DNA of 64,000 nt from Owenweeksia sp. (GTDB taxonomy: Bacteria; Bacteroidota; Bacteroidia; Flavobacteriales; Schleiferiaceae): the NCBI GenBank assembly GCA_028285465.1, contig JANQPD010000039.1, positions 1 to 64,000 on the forward strand, read 5' to 3'. Positions 53,311 through 61,516 of this stretch are shown here, piece by piece. A model generated the notes under the pieces. The model saw nothing but the letters and a program-made list of their open reading frames with translations. It was not told the DNA's origin and made no database searches. Position 1 is the first letter of the stretch. Each line of letters begins with the position of its first letter. The position numbers were made by a program, and so were the translations under genes.

Positions 53311-54374
53311 AGCAGGGGTTTACATTTAGTGTAAGTAGAACCGAATGGCTTATAGTGCTCTGCATTGCGCTCTTTCCACCACTCCTGTTTTACTTTGAAG
53401 ATTTTATTGAACAATCTTACCTTGAAGAATCTCCTTTCTCGTTCAGAGCGTGCAGTATTGCCATTGGCTATTCTTTCGCCGTAACCTTCCTGCTTTATAT
53501 AGGTACCAGCTATATTTTTCAGTGGCTCAGCCATCATTTCCCATGGGGCGTGCACAATAAAAAGCGCCTGTGGCGGGAAATTGTCTTTGTGAGCGTATAT
53601 GCCTCTCTTGTTCAGTTTATCCTGATCACGGTTTTCCATTATTTGAAGGCCGATTTCCTGCTTACCCTCACCCCTATTGTGTACCTATCAAACATCCTTT
53701 TTGGCCTCGCCATTACTTATATTACGCTTGCCATCTTTGAAGGGGTATACCTGTTTAGGCGTTGGCGCGAAAGCCTGCTGCGGGAAGCGCACCTGCGCGA
53801 AAAACATACGAAGACCCAGCTGGCAAACCTGCGGGCACAACTCGATCCTCACTTTATGTTCAATAGCCTTAACGTGCTCTCCGCTCTGATCCGGAAAGAT
53901 CCGGGACAGGCAGAACATTTCGTAGATGATTTTGCCCGGGTATACCGCTATGTGCTGGAGGTAAAAGACGAGATCGTGGTAACCTTAAAGCAGGAACTGG
54001 ATTTTGCCGAGGCCTACCTCAACCTGCAAAAGATCCGTTTTGGGGAAGGCCTGCAGGTTAGTAAAAACATCTGTGCCGAAGACCTGAACAAATACATCTT
54101 ACCCCTGGCTTTACAAGAAGTGCTCAACAACGCGATAAAACACAATGAGCTCTCCATAGAGAAGCCACTATACCTGCATATGGAAAGCAACGGGAGTGCC
54201 TTGCGCGTAACCAATACAGCCCAGTTGAGGAAAGAAAAAAACAACGGAACCGGAACCGGGCTCAGCAACCTGAAAAAGCGTTATGCACTATTGGGCGATG
54301 CAAAACCCGCTTTTAATGTGAACGAAAAACACTACCTGGCGCATCTGCCCCTTATAGAAAACGATGAAGCTTAA
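53301..54374 (+). CDS. LytS-like sensor histidine kinase (system B)
   Basis: 357 residues from ATG 53301. Four transmembrane helices to about 155, then RRWRESLLREAHLREKHTKT coiled coil, the His box LDPHFMFNSLNVLSALI, and GTGTGLSNLKKRYALLG of the ATPase. Start overlaps the preceding stop, end overlaps the regulator by 11 bp. Confidence 0.88.
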   Translation: MALKQGFTFSVSRTEWLIVLCIALFPPLLFYFEDFIEQSYLEESPFSFRACSIAIGYSFAVTFLLYIGTSYIFQWLSHHFPWGVHNKKRLWREIVFVSVYASLVQFILITVFHYLKADFLLTLTPIVYLSNILFGLAITYITLAIFEGVYLFRRWRESLLREAHLREKHTKTQLANLRAQLDPHFMFNSLNVLSALIRKDPGQAEHFVDDFARVYRYVLEVKDEIVVTLKQELDFAEAYLNLQKIRFGEGLQVSKNICAEDLNKYILPLALQEVLNNAIKHNELSIEKPLYLHMESNGSALRVTNTAQLRKEKNNGTGTGLSNLKKRYALLGDAKPAFNVNEKHYLAHLPLIENDEA

Positions 54375-55107
54375 GTACGTTATTTTAGAAGATGAACCCC
54401 TGGCGGCTGATAAGCTGGAGAGCGGCATTCAGGCTTTTCGCCCGCATTGGCAATGTATGGGCGTTATCCAGTCTGTGCGTGAAGCCAAAAAGCGCTTGCC
54501 TGCCCTTGATGCACAACTCCTTTTCCTCGATGTGCACCTGGCCGATGACCTCTCCTTCTCCATCTTTGAAGAATTGCCGCTTTCTACCCCCATCATTTTT
54601 ACTACAGCTTATGACCAGTATGCCCTGCGCGCCTTTAAGCTAAACAGTGTCGACTACTTATTGAAACCTGTAAGTGACAAAGAGTTGCTGAAAGCAGTTG
54701 AAAAATTTGAAGCCAATGCAGTGGTAAACCCGAACCTGCAAAAACTGGCGCAAAGCTACCAACCCGACTACCGCAACCGCTTCTTGGTAAGCACGGGAAA
54801 CCGGATCAAAACCATTTTAGAAAAAGACGTTGCCTATTTCCACGCCAATGGAAAGCACAGCTACCTGGTGAACACGGCAGGGAAAGAATTTCTCTTTAAC
54901 CAGCCATTGTCCAAGCTTATCCGGGAGCTGAACCCGGCCGTTTTTTTCCAGATCAACCGCCAGTACATTCTGGCGCTCAACAGCATTCGGGAAATGATCC
55001 CCTACTCCAAGGGCCGCCTAAAGGTACTTACCCAGCCTCCCACACCCGAAGAAGCCATTGTAAGCGTTGAAAAAAGCCCCAGGTTTAGGCAGTGGGTAGG
55101 GGGATAA
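54364..55107 (+). CDS. LytTR response regulator (system B)
   Basis: 247 residues: receiver domain (ILEDEPLAA, acceptor Asp in LFLDVHLADD, Lys in YLLKPVSD) and LytTR domain (AYFHANGKHSYLV, FFQINRQYILALNSI). The likely binding site is the 21-bp repeat in front of its own operon (50500-50535), which would make a positive loop from receptor to regulator. Confidence 0.93.
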   Translation: MKLKYVILEDEPLAADKLESGIQAFRPHWQCMGVIQSVREAKKRLPALDAQLLFLDVHLADDLSFSIFEELPLSTPIIFTTAYDQYALRAFKLNSVDYLLKPVSDKELLKAVEKFEANAVVNPNLQKLAQSYQPDYRNRFLVSTGNRIKTILEKDVAYFHANGKHSYLVNTAGKEFLFNQPLSKLIRELNPAVFFQINRQYILALNSIREMIPYSKGRLKVLTQPPTPEEAIVSVEKSPRFRQWVGG

Positions 55108-55196
55108 TATTTTAGCTTTTATCAGGTTAAAAAAGCACGTGCAATAGTTTTTTAAGCACCTCCGCCGTGCAATTAATAACCTTCATTATACTCTAA

Positions 55197-56072
55197 ATGA
55201 GGCTACTTATTCTTATCACCTTAATAGAACTTTTCGCGGGCAATGCAATGGCCCAAAGCGTTCATAAAGAGCAAAGCATAAGGCCGGGAGGCTTATCAAA
55301 AGTAAGTAATGGTATATCAGCAGATGGTATCTCCACCCAGGGTACCCGGGAAACGCTCTTTACAATCGAAAAAAACTACATTTCCAATACTTCTTCAAAA
55401 ATACCGGACGAAATTGTAAAAACCGATCCTTTAGAAAGAAGGGCTTTGGATGGGGAAATCTTTGCCACGCTTTATTTCTACACAAGGAATGGTTTACCCT
55501 TACCAAAAGGACAACACTACGTTCAACTCAACTTGTATGGGCCCAATTTCCAGTTTAGCCTGTCCAATAATCTTAGTGCTGGGATCATGACCTCATGGAT
55601 AGGAGTACCTATTGTAGCCAATGTAAAGCAGGGCTTTAAACTAAGCGAGCAAAACCATTTTTCAGTGGGTATCCTTTTTGGCACAGGGTCCTGGGCAGTT
55701 CCGGATTTCAATTTTGCACTTCCCTTTGCCAGCATTTCTTTGGGCAATAACTTCAGGAATATTTCTTTTTCAGGAGGCTACGGAACCATTTCTTTAAATG
55801 GTGAGGCTTCAAGCAGAATGCTATTAAGCATAGGAGGCATGATGAAGATCAGGCCTGAAATCTACTTTGTTTTTGATTCCTTTTTACTTCCTGAAAAAGT
55901 TGATTCAAGGAACAGTGAGGTAAAAAGAGAGTCAGGAATTGCTGTATTTATTCCCGGGTTCAGGTGGCATACCAGTAAAACAAACGCTTTCCAAGTAGGG
56001 CTCATCGGTATTGTATACGACTATAAACCTGTTATGCCTATACCCACTCTGCAATGGCTGCGTACTATGTAA
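55197..56072 (+). CDS. hypothetical outer-membrane protein
   Basis: 291 residues, signal peptide ending NAMAQ. A poorly conserved 75-residue N-terminal segment leads into beta-strands (LNLYGPNFQFSLSNNLSAGI, SISLGNNFRNISFSGGYGTIS) of a small barrel. The gene looks more AT-rich than its neighbours by eye. No family recognised; no link to system B beyond position. Confidence 0.55.
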   Translation: MRLLILITLIELFAGNAMAQSVHKEQSIRPGGLSKVSNGISADGISTQGTRETLFTIEKNYISNTSSKIPDEIVKTDPLERRALDGEIFATLYFYTRNGLPLPKGQHYVQLNLYGPNFQFSLSNNLSAGIMTSWIGVPIVANVKQGFKLSEQNHFSVGILFGTGSWAVPDFNFALPFASISLGNNFRNISFSGGYGTISLNGEASSRMLLSIGGMMKIRPEIYFVFDSFLLPEKVDSRNSEVKRESGIAVFIPGFRWHTSKTNAFQVGLIGIVYDYKPVMPIPTLQWLRTM

Positions 56073-56104
56073 GTCTACCTCCTTTTTCGGGTGTTCGCCT
56101 CCTT

Positions 56105-56269
56105 TTAAGGCAACTTCTCAATTTTATTGGCAACCTCATCCGCCTTAGCCGCCAGTTTATCGCTTTCTGCCCGGTTAATGGTACTAAGGCGGTGCGATTC
56201 TTTCAGCAGCTTAGCATACTCCTCCTGCAATTTTTCTTTTTCTGTCTTTTTCTTAAATAATCCAAACAT
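56105..56269 (-). CDS. Lacal_2735 family small protein
   Basis: 54 residues: MFGLFKKKTEKEKLQEEYAK is followed by LLKESHRLSTINRAESDKLA and AKADEVANKIEKLP. This is the small charged helical protein called Lacal_2735 in flavobacteria; function unknown. It is too short for the usual length cut-off. It begins 10 bp after the stop of the PLP enzyme gene on the same strand, so it is probably the last gene of the system C transcript. Confidence 0.8.
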   Translation of the reverse strand: MFGLFKKKTEKEKLQEEYAKLLKESHRLSTINRAESDKLAAKADEVANKIEKLP

Positions 56270-56279
56270 CTCTATCTGC

Positions 56280-57527
56280 TTACGTTAGTGCCTGGGCAAG
56301 ATCAGAGATCAGGTCTTTTGCATTTTCCACCCCTATGGATAGGCGCACCAGCTTATTGCTGATCCCCAATTCTTCCCTAAGGGCAGGGTCAACACCGGCA
56401 TGTGTCATACTTGCCGGATGCTGCGCCAGCGACTCTGTGCTTCCCAGGCTAACTGCTAAGCGAAAAAGGCGCAATTTGTTCAAAAAGGCAAAGGCTTCTT
56501 TTTCCCCGCCTTTAATGTCAAAAGAGAGCATGGCGCCTGCACAGCTGTATTGCCGCTCGTATATCTCCCGGTTCCGGGTATCTTCTTCCGGGATGCTCCC
56601 CAGGTAATATACCCGTTCCACTTGATCGTGGTCCAACAAAAAAGCAGCCACTTCTTCTGCATTAGCTGCCTGCTGCTCCATACGAACTTTAAGTGTTTCC
56701 AGGCTGCGCATCAGGAGCCAGCCCGTCCAGGGGCCAGCCATATTGCCCAAAAAAGTGCGCAGGCCCTTAACGCGTTTCATCAGGGTTGCGCTCCCCAAAA
56801 CAGCCCCGGCAATTACATCGCTGTGCCCGCCAATGTATTTGGTAGCGGAGTACACCACCAGGTCGGCCCCATGCTTCAGCGGGTGTTGCCATAGTGGCCC
56901 CATATAGGTATTGTCTACAGCAAGCAACACCTGTTGTTCGTCCGTGCTGTATTTTTTGGCGATGCGGCTGCAAACGTCCAGGTCGATCAGATCGTTGGTA
57001 GGATTGGCGGGCGTTTCTACGTGGATCATGGCCAGGCGGTCTGCATGCCCCGAATTTTGTATGATCTGCTCGATCTCTTCCTGGTTTTGCCCGGTTTTAA
57101 AGCCTACCACATGTACGCCAAATTTGGTAAGTACCTGCTTAATAAAATGATCGGTCCCTCCATATACGGGATTGCTGTACAACAACAGGTCTCCGGGGGC
57201 CAAAAATTCCATCAATACGGTGGAAATAGCCGACATACCGCTTTCAAATACAGCACAATCTTCTGCCTTGTCCCACAGGCAAAGCCGGTTCTCCAATATT
57301 TCAAGGTCTGGATTGTTGAGGCGGCTGTAGATCAGGCCCAGTTCTTCGTGCTCTGCCTTTTCGCGCAAGCCATAGGCTACTTCAAAAAACGCCTTGCCTT
57401 CTTCGGCTGTTTTAAATACGAAAGTGCTGGTCTGGAAAATAGGGCATTTGATGGAACCCTCTGATAATTCAGGCTTGTAACCATATGACATCATAAGGCT
57501 TTCGGGGGAAAGATTGTGGTCGTGCAT
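56280..57527 (-). CDS. Cys/Met metabolism PLP-dependent enzyme (cystathionine gamma-synthase family)
   Basis: 415 residues. FQTSTFVFKTAEEGKAFFE, LIYSRLNNPDLEILENRL, the PLP lysine in YSATKYIGGHSDVIAG and SLGSTESLAQHPASMTHAGV. Sequence differs clearly from the other family member at 31369 (longer, with an insertion LREKAEHEELG), so a different reaction, such as a methionine gamma-lyase, is possible. It starts 8 bp after the system C regulator and should be cotranscribed with it. Confidence 0.85.
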   Translation of the reverse strand: MHDHNLSPESLMMSYGYKPELSEGSIKCPIFQTSTFVFKTAEEGKAFFEVAYGLREKAEHEELGLIYSRLNNPDLEILENRLCLWDKAEDCAVFESGMSAISTVLMEFLAPGDLLLYSNPVYGGTDHFIKQVLTKFGVHVVGFKTGQNQEEIEQIIQNSGHADRLAMIHVETPANPTNDLIDLDVCSRIAKKYSTDEQQVLLAVDNTYMGPLWQHPLKHGADLVVYSATKYIGGHSDVIAGAVLGSATLMKRVKGLRTFLGNMAGPWTGWLLMRSLETLKVRMEQQAANAEEVAAFLLDHDQVERVYYLGSIPEEDTRNREIYERQYSCAGAMLSFDIKGGEKEAFAFLNKLRLFRLAVSLGSTESLAQHPASMTHAGVDPALREELGISNKLVRLSIGVENAKDLISDLAQALT

Positions 57528-57535
57528 ATATAATT

Positions 57536-58270
57536 TTATAAGTTAAGCACCTGTTTCAGAAGCTGGTAGCCATTCCTGCTTATGGGAACCGCACTACCGT
57601 CTCTCAGCTGCGCAAGATGGTTGTTTTTTCCATAAGGATCAATGCGTATGATTTGCGAAACATTGACCAGGTGCGTACGGTGGATGCGGGCAAAAACGGA
57701 GTCTGGTAAACTACTTTCGAAATGATGCAGTGTGCGCTTTTGCATAAAGTTGCCCTGCGTACTTATGATCTTCACATAGTCCCCGTCGGCCTCCAGCCGG
57801 ATGATCTCCGCAGTGGGGATGAGGCGGATCTTTCCCCCGTCCTTTACCACTATCCTGTTCTGATTTCTCAACTCCGGTATAGCCGTAGGGGCATCTAATT
57901 CCTGCTTCTCGCCCTTTTCCCTGCGTGAAAGAAATTTTTCCAGGGCACGGGCAAAACGGTCTTCGGAAAAGGGCTTTAGCAAATAATCGAGGGCATTGGC
58001 TTCAAAAGCCTTTAAGGCAAAAGCATCAAAGGCGGTAGTAAAAATAACGGCAGGGGGGCTTTCCAGCATTTCCAGTAGCTCAAACCCGTTGATCTTGGGC
58101 ATTTGCACATCCAGGAAAATAAGATCGGGCTGTTGCTCGTTGATGGCTTTGAACCCTTCAAACCCGTTCAGGCAACGTCCTATTACGGTGAACTGGGGGT
58201 ACTTTTGCAGATACTCTTCTACCAGGTCGCTCGCCAGCGGTTCATCATCGATCAGTAACGTTCTAATCAT
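57536..58270 (-). CDS. LytTR response regulator (system C)
   Basis: 244 residues: receiver domain (TLLIDDEPLASDLV, acceptor Asp in FLDVQMPKING, Lys in YLLKPFSED) and LytTR domain (IIRLEADGDYVKII, VFARIHRTHLVNVSQI). Start overlaps the kinase end by 8 bp. The repeat at 60119-60149 is the probable site of autoregulation. Confidence 0.93.
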   Translation of the reverse strand: MIRTLLIDDEPLASDLVEEYLQKYPQFTVIGRCLNGFEGFKAINEQQPDLIFLDVQMPKINGFELLEMLESPPAVIFTTAFDAFALKAFEANALDYLLKPFSEDRFARALEKFLSRREKGEKQELDAPTAIPELRNQNRIVVKDGGKIRLIPTAEIIRLEADGDYVKIISTQGNFMQKRTLHHFESSLPDSVFARIHRTHLVNVSQIIRIDPYGKNNHLAQLRDGSAVPISRNGYQLLKQVLNL

Positions 58271-59339
58271 GGGCCATAGGAATTGAAATGCGTACTTCGA
58301 ATAGGTCTTTTGTTTGACTGGTCTGCAGCAAGCCGGTTTGCCCGTAGAGCAGCTGCAGGCGCCTTCGTACGGATTTTAAACCAAATCCGGTGCCTTCGCT
58401 TTCAGCCACATCTTCATCCACGGGGTTTTGAAGCGCAAGCAAAAGCTTTCCGCCTTCTATTTTACTTTCCAGGGAAATGACGGCTTTATCCAGGGTGCCA
58501 TAAAGCCCAAATTTAATCGCATTTTCCAACAAAGGCTGTAGTATTAAGGGAGGTAATTTATAGGATAAGTGTGCTTCCGGTATCTCTATTTTTACCGAAA
58601 GGCGGTTGCCAAAACGCACTTGCTCAATTTCCAGGTACAGGCCCAGGTATTCCAGCTCTTCTCCCAGGCTTATCAGTTTTTGGTCTTCCCGTTTCAACGT
58701 GCCCCTCAGGAAAGAGGATAGTTGCTGTACCATATTGCGCGCCTGCATGGGCTTACTCCCGATCAGGGCGTTGATCGAATTCAGGCTGTTGAATAGAAAG
58801 TGAGGTTGCAATTGTTGGCGGAGCTTGAAAAGTTCTGCTTCTTTAGCCAGTTTATCCGTTTCATCGCGCCTGCGCTGGATGTCTTCCCTTTCGCCCAGGC
58901 GATACCAGATGAGGCTAAATAAAAAAGTCCCCGTCAAAACAAGATAACTTACCGAAAGGCGGTAAAAAGCCGATCTTTCAAGAAAAGCGCCATACGCTTC
59001 ACTTTCAATGCTGCTGAGCAATACCCACTGCGTGCTTTGCTGCCATACATAGGCCAGCACCAGGGGCACCAGCAATACCATAAAGAATTGCCCTTTTCCG
59101 GGGTGGTAAAAAGAAAGGGTGTTTGTAATCATGAAAACCGTGAAGCCCAAACTTATCCAGGTAAGCAGGGCATCGCCCGCGGCCGGCACAGCCGGTAACT
59201 GATACTGTACATACACCCCTAAAAAATGAACCCCTGCCAGTATCAGGATACTGAGCAGGAGATACCATTTATTGTTGTTGTAAAGTAAGGGGTTAATGAC
59301 CACCTGTGGTGCGTTTGCTTCCAAAGGTAGCGTGAGCAT
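58263..59339 (-). CDS. LytS-like sensor histidine kinase (system C)
   Basis: 358 residues: four transmembrane helices (about 26-165), coiled coil with RRDETDKLAKEAELFKLRQQ, the His box LQPHFLFNSLNSINALIG, and ATPase part (LLENAIKFGLYG, GTGFGLKSVRRRLQLLYG). ATG 59339 overlaps the stop of the LiaF-like gene (TAATG), so sensor and LiaF-like protein are made together; LiaF proteins inhibit a cognate kinase in Firmicutes. Confidence 0.88.
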   Translation of the reverse strand: MLTLPLEANAPQVVINPLLYNNNKWYLLLSILILAGVHFLGVYVQYQLPAVPAAGDALLTWISLGFTVFMITNTLSFYHPGKGQFFMVLLVPLVLAYVWQQSTQWVLLSSIESEAYGAFLERSAFYRLSVSYLVLTGTFLFSLIWYRLGEREDIQRRRDETDKLAKEAELFKLRQQLQPHFLFNSLNSINALIGSKPMQARNMVQQLSSFLRGTLKREDQKLISLGEELEYLGLYLEIEQVRFGNRLSVKIEIPEAHLSYKLPPLILQPLLENAIKFGLYGTLDKAVISLESKIEGGKLLLALQNPVDEDVAESEGTGFGLKSVRRRLQLLYGQTGLLQTSQTKDLFEVRISIPMAHD

Positions 59340-60049
59340 TAGTAACTCACAACATCAATACCCCCAAAGAGCACGGTTCCGGTCAGGTTGATGCGCTTGT
59401 TATCGGGTACTACTTCTACGGCAGACATACGCTTGTCTTCTACCCCTCCGAAAATACTGGTTACGTTGGTGTTCACTTCCCAGTTTTGAGGTACGATAAG
59501 CTTTAACCCGCCAAATATTACCACGCTTTCCAGCTGTATCTCTCCCTCGAAATCTGCATTGAGCAGGTTTATTTCCGTTCCTCCGAAAATGCTCACCGTT
59601 TCACCACCCGCAAATTTTTTGGAATTTACAAAGCGTTTTACCCCGTTAAAAACGGATACGGAATCCAATTTGCTGGAGGGGTCATTTTCCCCTTCCGTGT
59701 CGAAGTGCATTCCCTTTTTCTTCCTGGGACGGATCAGAACGATCAAGCCGATGGCAATTACCACAAGCGGCCAGAAATATCTTCTGAATTCAAAGGGAAT
59801 GTCCAGAAAGTCGTTGAGCAAGCCAAGGCCTCCCAACCCTATTAATATCCAGGCCACCGGTTTTTTAAAGCTGTTGCTTATGCCTATAAAAAACCCGATG
59901 ATAACCAGGATCATAGGCCACTCAAACAACCAGCCGGGAATGTATACGCCCATGCGGTGTAAAAGCCATAGTACACCCAGGGTAATGATGATGAGACCGG
60001 TTACCAGGCCTTTTCTGCTTCTCTTGTGTGTATCGTTTGTTGGTTCCAT
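59339..60049 (-). CDS. LiaF-like transmembrane protein (system C)
   Basis: 236 residues from ATG 60049; the frame to 60136 would run over the promoter and the repeat. Four transmembrane helices (GLVTGLIIITLGVLWLLHRM and three more, DUF5668-like) followed by a C-terminal LiaF-type right-handed beta part with repeated IFGG motifs (SIFGGTEINLL, VIFGGLKLIV, SIFGGVED, VLFGGIDVV). By analogy it senses or modulates envelope stress for the kinase. Confidence 0.8.
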   Translation of the reverse strand: MEPTNDTHKRSRKGLVTGLIIITLGVLWLLHRMGVYIPGWLFEWPMILVIIGFFIGISNSFKKPVAWILIGLGGLGLLNDFLDIPFEFRRYFWPLVVIAIGLIVLIRPRKKKGMHFDTEGENDPSSKLDSVSVFNGVKRFVNSKKFAGGETVSIFGGTEINLLNADFEGEIQLESVVIFGGLKLIVPQNWEVNTNVTSIFGGVEDKRMSAVEVVPDNKRINLTGTVLFGGIDVVSY

Positions 60050-60077
60050 CTTAATGTAATTATTGTGATTCGATGGA

Positions 60078-60085
60078 GCGAAAAT
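60078..60085 (-). promoter_or_regulatory. -7 element (TATTTTCG) of system C
   Basis: One mismatch to TAnnTTTG, 28 nt before the LiaF-like ATG. Confidence 0.35.
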
Positions 60086-60118
60086 AGAGCCGTATATGCA
60101 TCCGCCCAATACGTTAAA

Positions 60119-60149
60119 GGTGAATGGCGAGAGCAAAGTAGGTGAATGG
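60119..60149 (-). promoter_or_regulatory. LytTR-type direct repeat, system C
   Basis: CCATTCACC on the minus strand at 60141-60149 and 60119-60127, 9 of 9 bases identical, period 22 bp. Aligned on the TTCA core shared with systems A and B, the proximal copy lies 46 bp upstream of its -7 element, against 45 bp in A and B. Confidence 0.55.
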
Positions 60150-60167
60150 TGGATTTTAGTCGTTGAA

Positions 60168-60184
60168 GGGAAGTTCTACTTCCC
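60168..60184. promoter_or_regulatory. inverted repeat GGGAAGT-TCT-ACTTCCC
   Basis: Perfect 7-bp arms in the divergent gap between system C and the mutagenesis cassette. No T-run, so an operator is more likely than a terminator. Confidence 0.3.
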
Positions 60185-60213
60185 CGGGCGTGAAAAATGA
60201 ACCTCTGCTTTTT

Positions 60214-60255
60214 TTAGAACGTAAATAATTCTAATTTAGCCATCATTCTAATTTA
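60214..60255 (+). promoter_or_regulatory. repeats upstream of the mutagenesis cassette
   Basis: Two identical copies of ATTCTAATTTA (60228-60238, 60245-60255; 17-bp period) and an inverted TTAGAA at 60214-60219 that pairs with the first TTCTAA. Ends 10 bp before the ATG. Candidate damage-responsive operator; not a LexA box I recognise. TAATTTAG within it is one mismatch from the -7 consensus. Confidence 0.4.
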
Positions 60256-60265
60256 AAAATCATAA

Positions 60266-61492
60266 ATGCACGTATCGGGAACGCCTAAAGCTGTTGTTCA
60301 CCTGGATCTGGACACTTTCTTTGTGTCTGTTGAGCGACTGGAAAACAGCCGCTTACACAACAAACCTGTATTGGTAGGCGGTACGGGTAGCCGGGGTGTA
60401 GTGGCTTCGTGTAGCTATGAAGCACGTAAATACGGCATTCATTCGGCTATGCCCATGCGTACTGCCCTGCAGCTTTGCCCTGAGGCCATTACCATAAAAG
60501 GCGACAGCAGCCGGTATTCCAAATACTCGAATATGATCACGGATATCATTAAGGCAGAAGTTCCGCTTTTTGAAAAAAGCAGCATCGATGAATTTTACAT
60601 CGACCTTACGGGAATGGATAAATTCTTCGGTTGTTATAAACTCACTTCAGCACTCCGCGACCGCATTATCAGGGAAACCGGGTTGCCCATTTCCTTCGGG
60701 CTGTCTACCAACAAGACCGTGGCAAAGGTGGCTACGGAAGAAGCTAAGCCCAACAATAAAATAGAGGTAGCCAGTGGCCGGGAAAAGCCCTTCCTGGCCC
60801 CTCTTCCGGTAAAGAGAATTCCCATGGTGGGTGAAAAAACTACTTTGCTGCTTAGCCAGATGGGCGTAAAGCGTATCCATACCTTACAACAAATGCCCAT
60901 AGAACTGATGGAACGGGCCATGGGAAAAACGGGCAGTATGATCTGGAAGAAGGCCAACGGGATCGACCATTCGCCTGTAGTGGCCTACCACGAAAAAAAA
61001 TCCGTTTCGCTGGAGCGGACCTTCGAGAAGGATACCATTGACGTAGAAAAGCTCCAAACCCTTATCGTGGCCATGGCCGAAAACCTGGCTTTTCAATTGC
61101 GTCAGGGGAATAAACTCACCGCCTGTATCACCGTAAAGATCCGCTATTCTGATTTCAACACCTATACGCTGCAAAAACGCATTCCGTATACCAGCAACGA
61201 CCATACCCTGATCGCCATTGCCAAAGAGCTTTTTGCGAAGCTGTACCACAAGCGTTTGCTCGTACGCCTGGTAGGCATGCGCTGCAGCCATCTTGTAGGA
61301 GGCGGTCATCAGATCAATTTATTTGAAGACAGCGAAGAAACCATTCGTCTGTACCAGGCTATGGACACCATCCGCAACCGCTTTGGCATGCATGCGGTAA
61401 AACGTGCCAAAACCATGGAAAGCAAGGGCCTGGGCCGTATGAACCCCTTTAACGGCATGCCCCCCGTAATTCTCGCACATCGTAAAGCATAA
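60266..61492 (+). CDS. Y-family DNA polymerase (mutagenesis-cassette type)
   Basis: 408 residues. Catalytic acidic residues in HLDLDTFFVSVE (D14) and SSIDEFYIDL (D108, E109), helix-hairpin-helix region (VPMVGEKTTLLLSQMG-like), and a clamp-binding peptide QINLF at 349-353. It is longer than DinB and directly upstream of a DnaE-type polymerase (24 bp), the arrangement of the induced mutagenesis module of Bacteroidota. Active-site sequences are intact, so this is not an inactive ImuB. Confidence 0.88.
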   Translation: MHVSGTPKAVVHLDLDTFFVSVERLENSRLHNKPVLVGGTGSRGVVASCSYEARKYGIHSAMPMRTALQLCPEAITIKGDSSRYSKYSNMITDIIKAEVPLFEKSSIDEFYIDLTGMDKFFGCYKLTSALRDRIIRETGLPISFGLSTNKTVAKVATEEAKPNNKIEVASGREKPFLAPLPVKRIPMVGEKTTLLLSQMGVKRIHTLQQMPIELMERAMGKTGSMIWKKANGIDHSPVVAYHEKKSVSLERTFEKDTIDVEKLQTLIVAMAENLAFQLRQGNKLTACITVKIRYSDFNTYTLQKRIPYTSNDHTLIAIAKELFAKLYHKRLLVRLVGMRCSHLVGGGHQINLFEDSEETIRLYQAMDTIRNRFGMHAVKRAKTMESKGLGRMNPFNGMPPVILAHRKA

Positions 61493-61516
61493 TATCAGAA
61501 GTCATTCCCTACTCCC

